From NCBI GenBank assembly GCA_009924735.1, contig RFQZ01000010.1:1-64000 (forward strand): a stretch of DNA of 64,000 bases. Direction: 5' to 3'. Numbering within the stretch: position 1 is the first letter of the stretch; the number at the start of each line of letters is the position of its first letter. Shown here in pieces: positions 1-6,790 of this stretch. The stretch is from Flavobacteriia bacterium. Lineage in GTDB: Bacteria; Bacteroidota; Bacteroidia; Flavobacteriales_D; Crocinitomicaceae. The position numbers and the translations under genes were made by a program. The notes beneath the pieces were generated by a model that had not been told where the DNA came from, did no database searches, and saw only the letters and a program-made list of their open reading frames with translations.

Positions 1-61
1 TTTTTACGATTTGGACTTCTGAGAATTTTGATTTTTTCATAACTAAAACAATTTAAATTTA

Positions 62-1237
62 ATGATTTTAAATTGTCTGAAAAACGGGGAAGTTTACCAT
101 TGGAATAAAGAACGGTTCAAAGCTTCAATAAATTTTTCTTGGATTGCAGAAGATGGAAATTTGTTTCCTGCACCAAATGCACAACTTATACTCTACCCTA
201 AATATCCCGAAGTTAGATTTTCAGGATTTTTGGCGAGATGCCAAAATCCACCGTCAGCATTAATGACACAAAGACTTGCTGACAGGCTTTTATTCTTTTC
301 AGTAGCAAAAAACGGAACTATTTTGGGTTACGTTGCAGACCCAAATTCTGAAATTGCAAATGAATTTGCAAACCAACAAAATATAACAAAACACGGAGTT
401 TTTGAAATTATTGAATTGCCACAAATAGCAAACAATAAAGCTGATTTAATTAATGAATTGCTTCGTATTCATCAATTGGGTTGGATAAAATCAAAACGAC
501 TTGACCGACTTGGAAATATTATGGATTGTGAAGCACCAAATTGTGGCGGTTACACTTTAGAAGCTGAATTAGGAATTACACCAAATGGATATTCAGAGCC
601 TGACTTTTTAGGATGGGAAGTAAAACAATTTGGCGTTGCCAATTTTGCAAGAGTGAACTCTGCAATTATAACTTTAATGACACCCGAACCAACTGACGGA
701 ATTTATCGAACTGAAGGAGCTGTAGCCTTTTTAAGGCAATATGGTTATGCAGATAGAACAGGAAGAGAAGACCGAATAAATTTTGGTGGTGTTCACAAAA
801 CAGGTATTCGACACCCATTGACAAATTTAGAAATGCAATTAATTGGTTTTGACGCAGAAAGTGGTAAAATCAGAAACACAAATGGACGCATTTCATTGGT
901 TGATATAAAAGGAAATGAAACGGCATCTTGGAGCTTTGCATCATTGCTTTTACATTGGAACAGAAAGCACAATCAAGCTTGTTACGTTCCTTCACTTTCT
1001 GAAACGGTTAACGAAAGACAATACAAATACGGAAACAATATAATTTTAGGAACAGGAACGGATTTTCAACTTTTTCTCGGACAAATGGCGAACGGTAACA
1101 TTTATTACGACCCAGGTATAAAAATGGAAAATGCTTCAACAAAGCCGAAAATTAAAAAACGAAGTCAGTTCAGAATTAAGTCACAGGATTTACCAAACTT
1201 GTATAAAGTAAACGAAGTTTTAGACATAACGAAATAG
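62..1237 (+). CDS. MvaI/BcnI-type restriction endonuclease
   Basis: Predicted type II restriction endonuclease of the MvaI/BcnI family, which cuts short CC(N)GG-like sites in unmethylated DNA; the exact site cannot be read from the protein. The nuclease domain is in the second half. The stretch around residues 160-190 carries an acidic residue in LEAEL, then EPD and WEVKQ, giving D181, E186 and K188 as a PD-(D/E)xK catalytic centre. The first ~130 residues form an extra N-terminal domain I do not recognise; classical MvaI and BcnI are only about 240 residues, so this 391-residue protein is a long version. The ATG follows an AT-rich leader with no clear ribosome binding site. No methyltransferase is visible. 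One may lie upstream of the window edge, where only 61 bases are available. The gene looks more AT-rich than its neighbours and is followed by a palindromic element, suggesting transfer. Confidence 0.8.
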   Translation: MILNCLKNGEVYHWNKERFKASINFSWIAEDGNLFPAPNAQLILYPKYPEVRFSGFLARCQNPPSALMTQRLADRLLFFSVAKNGTILGYVADPNSEIANEFANQQNITKHGVFEIIELPQIANNKADLINELLRIHQLGWIKSKRLDRLGNIMDCEAPNCGGYTLEAELGITPNGYSEPDFLGWEVKQFGVANFARVNSAIITLMTPEPTDGIYRTEGAVAFLRQYGYADRTGREDRINFGGVHKTGIRHPLTNLEMQLIGFDAESGKIRNTNGRISLVDIKGNETASWSFASLLLHWNRKHNQACYVPSLSETVNERQYKYGNNIILGTGTDFQLFLGQMANGNIYYDPGIKMENASTKPKIKKRSQFRIKSQDLPNLYKVNEVLDITK

Positions 1238-1270
1238 ACAAAATAACCGAAAAATAAAGGGCGAAGGCAT

Positions 1271-1394
1271 AACACGGGTTTGGCAAAAGTGGCGGTTCAG
1301 TGCTCCGCAGACACATTTGTGGTTAATCAAAGTTTGGTTCTCCGCATCAACATTTGTGGTGAAAATCGCCACCTTCGCCAAGCCCGAAACCGTT
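1271..1394. repeat. Palindromic intergenic element with internal direct repeats
   Basis: A 20-base left arm (1275-1294) pairs with a right arm (1367-1386) at 17 of 20 positions. All three differences are transitions, so some become G-U or G-T pairs. The arms are bounded by AAC on the left and GTT on the right. The 72-base interior contains two diverged direct copies of a 22-base unit (1303-1324 and 1340-1361, 18 of 22 identical) with the shared core ACATTTGTGGT. It lies just after the restriction endonuclease gene. The AAC...GTT ends and long imperfect stem resemble an integron attC site, but the 7-base core sites (GCATAAC, GTTAACA) fit the attC consensus poorly. It may instead be another mobile palindromic repeat. 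I cannot count copies elsewhere in the genome. Confidence 0.55.
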
Positions 1395-1397
1395 AAC

Positions 1398-1484
1398 AGT
1401 GGCTTAGCTGAAGATTTTGATCCAGAAGAACATTTGAAAATGTTAAAGGCCCGCCCTTCGGTCGGACAGGTAAAAAGAAAGTAA
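1398..1484 (+). pseudogene. Orphan 3' end of an unidentified coding gene
   Basis: An open frame with no usable start runs out of the right side of the palindromic element and reads SGLAEDFDPEEHLKMLKA, then a basic tail ending KRK and a TAA stop. Its composition and codon use look like a genuine protein C-terminus: an acidic helix followed by a lysine-rich tail. The most economical reading is the end of a host gene whose upstream part was replaced or separated when the restriction cassette and palindrome arrived. I do not recognise the family. The frame stays open for some distance back into the palindrome, so it could also be chance. The rest of the 1238-1601 interval holds nothing else I can identify; the minus-strand ORF of the track at 1220-1522 looks spurious. 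Confidence 0.3.
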
Positions 1485-1601
1485 ATGGGAATAACAACAG
1501 AGAGAAACGTAGTTTTATACATTTCAATGAGTTTAGTCAGCGATGTTGCGTTTTAAAAACTCGGTTAATCAATAAAAAATAACCACCTAATTTCAACCCC
1601 C

Positions 1602-2033
1602 TCACCCACAAGCAATCTTCCCTACACGCGTAGCGTGTCTTCCCCCTTCAAATTCGGCAGATAGAAATGCATGTAAGATGTCTATAGCGAGTTCTTCACT
1701 GATAAAACGCGCCGGTAACGACAAAATGTTCGCGTCGTTGTGCTGACGGGCTAAACTGGCAATTTCTGGGGTCCAACACAGGGCACATCGAATGCCTTGG
1801 TGCTTGTTGGCTGTCATGCTAATGCCATTTCCTGAACCACATATGAGTATGCCATAATCCACATTTTTTAATTCAACTGCGCTGGCTACAGGATGGGCGT
1901 AGTCTGGATAGTCAATACTGGCCTCGCTGTCGCAGCCGAAGTCTTTTACCTGATGACCGTTGGATTCTAAAAATGTGATTATTTTTGTTTTCAATGCAAA
2001 ACCTGCATGATCAGACCCTATTGCTATTTCCAT
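1602..2033 (-). CDS. rpiB: Ribose 5-phosphate isomerase B
   Basis: Cytosolic isomerase interconverting ribose 5-phosphate and ribulose 5-phosphate in the non-oxidative pentose phosphate pathway, supplying ribose for nucleotides. At 143 residues it has the normal RpiB length and shows the family landmarks: the N-terminal GSDHAGF (D8, H9), the catalytic cysteine C65 in ICGSGNG, and H98 followed by NDAN. The C-terminal EGGRHATRVGKI segment is also typical. The ATG is followed at once by the conserved hydrophobic first strand, so the start is secure. The gene points leftward, away from the AT-rich gap upstream and toward the orphan gene fragment, from which it is separated by about 120 bases. No operon partner is visible. 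Confidence 0.93.
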   Translation of the reverse strand: MEIAIGSDHAGFALKTKIITFLESNGHQVKDFGCDSEASIDYPDYAHPVASAVELKNVDYGILICGSGNGISMTANKHQGIRCALCWTPEIASLARQHNDANILSLPARFISEELAIDILHAFLSAEFEGGRHATRVGKIACG

Positions 2034-2233
2034 TGTTTTTATGGTAAAATTAATAAATCAATGGACTTTGTAAGCGGTTTTTATGGCCAAAACATATGTT
2101 TACAACTTGGTTAAAACATGGGTGAAACTTTTTATAAAAAGGACTCGGTAAAATCAGATTTTTTTTGCAACCACATTTAGAATGATTAAGACCTAATTTT
2201 TTGTCGGGTATTTCTCGGGTTGATATGAACCGC

Positions 2234-2476
2234 TTATGAACAAAATTTAATTAACATTTTAGGGTTTTACATGTGCATTTTGGGTTATGAACTAAAAAAT
2301 TGCAATCGGTTATTTACCTATGTTCTTATAGGTTTGAGCGCGTTACAATTGTTAACTTTCTTTTCATAAGTCGTTCATAAGTATTGGTTTTTATTTTCAC
2401 GTACTACTTATCAACTTATCAACACCCTTAGTAGTTATAATAAAGATTTATTTTAAAAAAAGATTATTTATTTTAA
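2234..2476. other. Cluster of TTAT(C/G)AAC nonamers plus AT-rich repeats; possible oriC
   Basis: This sits in the 518-base gap between the divergently transcribed rpiB and the DUF4175 gene. Six DnaA-box-like nonamers lie within about 190 bases: TTATGAACA (2234), TTATGAACT (2285), reverse TTATGAAAA (2361-2369), reverse TTATGAACG (2372-2380), TTATCAACT (2408) and TTATCAACA (2416). The last differs from TTATCCACA at one base. They are followed by two AT-only-like repeats, AAAGATTTATTTTAA (2442) and AAAGATTATTTATTTTAA (2459), resembling a DNA unwinding element. A perfect parS lies 4.3 kb away beside mnmG, a gene often near bacterial origins. Against it: no perfect DnaA box and no dnaA gene here. 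An ordinary AT-rich promoter region is the alternative. I see no gene or RNA in the rest of this gap. Confidence 0.3.
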
Positions 2477-2551
2477 TTAACATGTTTGCGTAAAACTTGT
2501 CTAGGGAGATTGTTTTTGATTAATTACCTTTAATGCCTAATAAAGCGCCTC

Positions 2552-5500
2552 ATGTTCGAAAAAGACAACTTGTTGGAATTACATAGAGAAATAGACCAAT
2601 ACATTAAAAAGTATTATCTAAACTTAAGTCTCAAAGGTCTTTTCTTATTTCTTTCTTTTCTATTAGCATCTTATCTGTTTTTCGTACCATTGGCTTTTCT
2701 ATTTGAATTAGGAACATGGGTTAGGCTGGTATTCCTGATGCTTTTTATAGGTTTCAATGCATTGTCTTTCTCCTACCTCATTGCCCTTCCACTACTTCGC
2801 CGTAGTAAACTTATGAAAAGAATGAGCAGGTATGAAGCAAGTACATTGATAGGGAACCATTTTCCGGAGATTGCAGATAGGTTGTTGAATACACTGCAAC
2901 TGTGTGATGCATCCGAACAAAACAATGTAAGCGTTTCCCTTTTAAAAGCATCCATCGCGCAAAAAACGAAAGAGCTTAAAGTATTTACTTTTAGTAAAGG
3001 AATCGATTTAAAACTGAATCGTAAATATGCAAAGTATTTCCTTCCTTTCGCTCTCACGCTCCTTCTATTAGGCGTTTTCATTCCTGGAATGCTCACACAA
3101 GGAACCATACGTATCTTAAATTTTAACGAAACTTTTTTACCCTTTACATTCATTAACCAAGTAACAAACAAAAGCATCGAAGAAGGTAAAAACCTCCCTG
3201 TTTCGGTAAAGCTGAAAGGAGATAAGCTGCCTGATAAGGTTTACTTGATTTCAGACCAAGGCAAATTTCTAATGACAAAAGTACGTCGCAATGAATTTGA
3301 AGGGATCATCAAAAAAGTAAAAAACAATGGCAGTTATTATTATGAAGCCAATGGGTACAAAAGCAATTCATACACTTACAGCGTAACCGGTAAAAGTGTT
3401 CTGGGTAATATGAAACTTGCAATTCACTATCCCGCTTACCTCAACAAGAAAGACGAAGTTATCAATAACATTGGCGACGTTACGGTACCTGAAGGTTCTA
3501 AACTTACCTGGACGGCAGTCGCTAAAAATACTGCTCGCGTAGAGGTAAGCAGCCGAGGCCTACTTAAATCTTTTTTAAACAATGGTCTGCGATTCACAAT
3601 GGTACCCAGAAACAATGAAAAACTCAAATTTGAACTTGTCAATGCATTTTCAGGTAAACACGATTCAAGTTTCCATAACATTTCCGTGCTAAAAGATGCT
3701 TATCCAGTGATTCAAGTAGCGGAGGAAAGCGACAGTATACAAGAAGGCACAAGGTACTTTAACGGAAGCGTAAGCGATGATTACGGTTTAAACACCCTGT
3801 CCTTTCATTATCAGATTCAACGCAACGGAAAAACAATTAAAACAGAGCGAATTCCTATAACTCTCCAAAAAGGTTCCAAGAGTACTTTTACGTTTGCAGT
3901 AGACTTCAGAAGGGAAAAAGTACAATTGGAAGACAAAGTTTCTTATCACTTTACAATTACAGATAACGATGGTGTAAATGGAAGCAAGGCAACAAAGAGC
4001 TACATCGGACAATATGAACTTCCCACTTTAAATGAATTAAACGAAGTTCGTGAGGAACAGCAGACCCAAACCAAGACCGATATCGAGAAAATAATTCAAA
4101 AGACCAAACAGTTTGAAAAGGACATCGAAAAGCTTAAGAAGAATATAAGTGATTCAAAGTCAAGTGATTGGAATAAAAAACAACAAATACAACAACTCAA
4201 GGAAGATCAAAAAAACCTGGAAAAAGAGCTGTCTGACATCAAGGAACAAATGGACCAATCCACCAAAGAAAAAAATGAATTATCGGAAATCGATAAGGAA
4301 ATTTTAGAAAAACAAGAAATGATTGAGAAGATGCTAGAGAAGGTGATGGATGAAGAGTTAAAAAAACTCCTAGATGAAATTGAAAAACTCTTTGATAAGC
4401 AGCAAAAGAATGACTTATTAAAAGACATGGATAAATTGGATAAGTCAGCAGAAAACATGAGTAAGCAATTGGACAGAACCTTAGAAATGCTTAAAAAACT
4501 TCAGGTAAACGAAAAGATTGATGACATTGAGAAGGAGCTTAAAGAAAACGCAGAACAGCAAAAAGATTTAGAGAAAAAGTTAGAAGAGGAGAAAATCAGC
4601 AAAGAAGAAGCTACCAAAAAACAAGAAGAAATCAACAAGCGTTTTGAAGAAATACAGAAAAAACTAGCCGAAACAAAAGAGCTAAATAAAGCTTTAGAAT
4701 CTCCGCTAAATCTGGAAAGCACCGATGCCTTGGAAGAATCAATAAAGGAGCAATTGTCCGAGGCAAAGGAAAATGTGAAAGAAGGTAAGAAAAGCAAAGC
4801 GAAAGAATCGCAAAAGGAGGCGGCAAGCGAAATGGAAGAGTTGGCAGAAATGCTAGACAACCAACAACAGGACGCTAACCAACAACAAAATGAAGAAGAC
4901 ATGGAAATGTTAAGGCAAATATTGGAAAGTTTAATGAAACTAAGCTTTGACCAAGAAAGTCTGATGAACAAGTTTTATAAAGTGGCGACTACGGATCCTA
5001 AGTATAAAAGATTAGGAAGAGAACAAATCCGAATTAACAATGAAACCAAAATCGTTAAAGACAGCTTATTGGCTTTAGCAAAAAGGCAACCGAAGGTCGC
5101 GACCTTCATAGACAAAGAACTTAACAACATTGATTTTGCGCAAGCTGCGGCCATTGAAGCCATCGACGACCACGATAAAAATGACATCTTCCAAAACGAA
5201 CAGCAAACCATGACGGGTTATAACAACCTTGCGCTCCTACTCAATGAATCGCTTCAACAAATGCAGGCCCAAAGCCAGTCACAAATGAAAAGCTCCGGAA
5301 GTTGCAGTAAACCAGGTAATGGAAAGCCTAAACCAGGTAGCAGTATGAACAATGGTGACATGAAAGAAATGTTGAAAAAGCAACTTGAAAAAATGCAAAA
5401 AGGAATGAAGGAAGGGGGAAAGAAACCAGGAGATAAACCGGGGGATAGTCCGGGACAAAAGCCTGGCGGACAGCAGGGCATGGGAATGCTTGGTTTAGGA

Positions 5501-5920
5501 AGCAAAGAGATTGCTAAAATGGCCGCGGAACAAACAGCAATCAGACAACGATTGGAACAACTGAAAAATGAATTGAACAAAGATGGAAATGGCAAAGGAA
5601 ACCAACTGAATCCCCTGTTGAAAGAACTAGAAAAACAAGAAAAAGACCTCATTAATAAGAATTTCAATCAAGAGATGATCAATCGTCAAAAAGACATCAT
5701 GACAAGGCTCTTGGAAAGTGAAAAAGCCCTTATGGAAAGAGGTTTTGAAGAGAAGCGCGAATCAAAATCCGGAACAGACCCGATTAAGAGTAACCTTATA
5801 GAATTACCCTCGTACCATAAAACCAAATTGCAACAAATAGAATTGCTTCGCACCGTAGACCCTGCTTACAACAACTATTATAAAACCAGGGCAGAAGCAT
5901 ATTTTAATTTAGTTGATTAA
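2552..5920 (+). CDS. DUF4175 family giant membrane/coiled-coil protein
   Basis: A 1122-residue protein of the DUF4175 type, common in Bacteroidota and of unknown function. The N-terminus carries two membrane helices (about residues 28-50 and 57-81) and a third at about 160-180. A globular, probably periplasmic region follows up to ~490. Next comes a very long Glu/Lys/Gln-rich coiled coil (about 493-800), a helical region, and a Gly/Pro/Lys/Met/Gln-rich low-complexity stretch near 910-985 (repeated KPGD and QQ motifs). The final part is charged. The topology suggests an inner-membrane anchor holding a long rod. It is the first gene of a tight operon with an RsbW-like ATPase (9-base gap), ybeY and mnmG, an order I recall as common in flavobacteria. 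The minus-strand ORFs inside it are shadows of its biased codons. Confidence 0.8.
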   Translation: MFEKDNLLELHREIDQYIKKYYLNLSLKGLFLFLSFLLASYLFFVPLAFLFELGTWVRLVFLMLFIGFNALSFSYLIALPLLRRSKLMKRMSRYEASTLIGNHFPEIADRLLNTLQLCDASEQNNVSVSLLKASIAQKTKELKVFTFSKGIDLKLNRKYAKYFLPFALTLLLLGVFIPGMLTQGTIRILNFNETFLPFTFINQVTNKSIEEGKNLPVSVKLKGDKLPDKVYLISDQGKFLMTKVRRNEFEGIIKKVKNNGSYYYEANGYKSNSYTYSVTGKSVLGNMKLAIHYPAYLNKKDEVINNIGDVTVPEGSKLTWTAVAKNTARVEVSSRGLLKSFLNNGLRFTMVPRNNEKLKFELVNAFSGKHDSSFHNISVLKDAYPVIQVAEESDSIQEGTRYFNGSVSDDYGLNTLSFHYQIQRNGKTIKTERIPITLQKGSKSTFTFAVDFRREKVQLEDKVSYHFTITDNDGVNGSKATKSYIGQYELPTLNELNEVREEQQTQTKTDIEKIIQKTKQFEKDIEKLKKNISDSKSSDWNKKQQIQQLKEDQKNLEKELSDIKEQMDQSTKEKNELSEIDKEILEKQEMIEKMLEKVMDEELKKLLDEIEKLFDKQQKNDLLKDMDKLDKSAENMSKQLDRTLEMLKKLQVNEKIDDIEKELKENAEQQKDLEKKLEEEKISKEEATKKQEEINKRFEEIQKKLAETKELNKALESPLNLESTDALEESIKEQLSEAKENVKEGKKSKAKESQKEAASEMEELAEMLDNQQQDANQQQNEEDMEMLRQILESLMKLSFDQESLMNKFYKVATTDPKYKRLGREQIRINNETKIVKDSLLALAKRQPKVATFIDKELNNIDFAQAAAIEAIDDHDKNDIFQNEQQTMTGYNNLALLLNESLQQMQAQSQSQMKSSGSCSKPGNGKPKPGSSMNNGDMKEMLKKQLEKMQKGMKEGGKKPGDKPGDSPGQKPGGQQGMGMLGLGSKEIAKMAAEQTAIRQRLEQLKNELNKDGNGKGNQLNPLLKELEKQEKDLINKNFNQEMINRQKDIMTRLLESEKALMERGFEEKRESKSGTDPIKSNLIELPSYHKTKLQQIELLRTVDPAYNNYYKTRAEAYFNLVD

Positions 5921-5929
5921 CTTTAACAC

Positions 5930-6343
5930 ATGAAGCAAAGCTTACAACTTATACACGAAGTAAACCTACCCTCAACAACCACATCGATTACGGAAGTTGA
6001 AACGTTAATTGACAAAGCTTGTGCAGAGTTGAACCTCCACGAGGACCTCTATGGCAACATTTTAATAGCAGTTACTGAGGCCGTAAATAACGCACTCATC
6101 CATGGCAATAAAATGGATGCAAGTCTTATGATTCATGTAGGTGTGTTCGATAACACTGAGTGGGTATGTTTCTCTGTTAAAGACCAGGGGCAAGGTTTTG
6201 ATCCTCTTCAAATTCCAGACCCTACAGCTCCAGAGAATCTTATGAAAGAAAATGGGAGAGGCGTTTTTCTCATGCAAAACTTAGCAGATGAAATGGATTT
6301 TGAAGAAAACGGCACACGGGTAAATATTTACTTTAAGAAATGA
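5930..6343 (+). CDS. RsbW/SpoIIAB-like ATP-binding regulatory protein
   Basis: Small (137-residue) GHKL-fold ATPase of the HATPase_c_2 type, the fold used by anti-sigma factors and switch kinases such as RsbW and SpoIIAB. The N box is EAVNNALIHGN (about 50-60), the G1 box DQGQGFD (85-91) and the G2 box GRGVFLM (109-115), so ATP binding should be intact. There is no histidine-kinase dimerisation domain. It probably controls a partner protein by binding or serine phosphorylation, but no sigma factor, anti-anti-sigma (STAS) or PP2C gene is nearby, so the partner is unknown. It lies 9 bases after the DUF4175 gene, and its stop overlaps the ybeY start by four bases (ATGA), indicating translational coupling. 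Confidence 0.85.
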   Translation: MKQSLQLIHEVNLPSTTTSITEVETLIDKACAELNLHEDLYGNILIAVTEAVNNALIHGNKMDASLMIHVGVFDNTEWVCFSVKDQGQGFDPLQIPDPTAPENLMKENGRGVFLMQNLADEMDFEENGTRVNIYFKK

Positions 6344-6768
6344 TAGACTTTACTTACTTTAATCCTGAGAAGGAGGCAGAGACAAACCTTTTTTTAGTTA
6401 AAACAATCCCATCTTTACTGGCCGAAGAAAACAAAGAAGAAGGAGAGATTTCATTGGTTTTTTGTACCGACGAAGAGTTGTTACAGGTGAACAAAGACCA
6501 TTTAAATCACGATTTTTACACAGACATTATAACGTTTGATTATTGCGAGGGAAATACAATCAGTGGAGATTTGTTTATTTCAACGGAACGCGTAGCTGCA
6601 AACGCAACTGAGTTTGGGGTCGAATTTGAAGAAGAATTGGCACGTGTTGTCTTTCATGGTTTGCTCCACTTATCGGGCTATAACGATAAATCAGAAGAGG
6701 ATAAAGCAATCATGCGCTCAAAAGAAAACCACTACCTAAACAAATTGTTTCACGTGAAACAAGCATAA
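6340..6768 (+). CDS. ybeY: Endoribonuclease YbeY (rRNA maturation factor)
   Basis: Metal-dependent endoribonuclease of the UPF0054 family, involved in 16S rRNA 3' maturation and ribosome quality control. The family signature near the C-terminus reads [11 protein letters not shown]. The two first zinc-binding histidines are H106 and H110, but the usual third histidine (GYDH) is replaced by Asp (D116 or close). I recall this as a lineage variant rather than a defect, since Asp can also bind zinc. The upstream [11 protein letters not shown] strand is also typical. Length (142 residues) is normal. The start overlaps the previous stop. The last codons (LFHVKQA) are built from a perfect parS palindrome, see 6746-6761. 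mnmG follows after 22 bases. Confidence 0.9.
   Translation: MIDFTYFNPEKEAETNLFLVKTIPSLLAEENKEEGEISLVFCTDEELLQVNKDHLNHDFYTDIITFDYCEGNTISGDLFISTERVAANATEFGVEFEEELARVVFHGLLHLSGYNDKSEEDKAIMRSKENHYLNKLFHVKQA
6746..6761. other. parS: parS centromere-like site (ParB binding)
   Basis: The sequence TGTTTCACGTGAAACA is an exact 16-base match to the canonical chromosomal parS consensus (TGTTnCACGTGAAACA), extended by one more base pair to an 18-base perfect palindrome. It sits inside the last codons of ybeY, just upstream of mnmG. Known parS sites are bound by ParB/Spo0J and lie mostly in the origin-proximal part of bacterial chromosomes. An exact 16-mer is not expected by chance in 64 kb, so I regard the site as real. 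Neither parA nor parB is present in the window. Confidence 0.85.
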
Positions 6769-6790
6769 AAACACCCAACAAAAACTTCTT

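Noticed and set aside
1-61. Possible C-terminus of an upstream methyltransferase
   Set aside because: All three plus frames stop within 61 bases and none shows a recognisable motif, so nothing can be claimed.
1220-1522. Minus-strand ORF of 100 residues across the palindromic element
   Set aside because: Created by the palindrome and AT-rich flanks; no start context or protein similarity.
4501-4971. Ser/Phe-rich minus-strand ORFs inside the DUF4175 gene
   Set aside because: Reverse complement of a Lys/Glu-rich coiled coil gives Ser/Phe/Leu-rich shadows.
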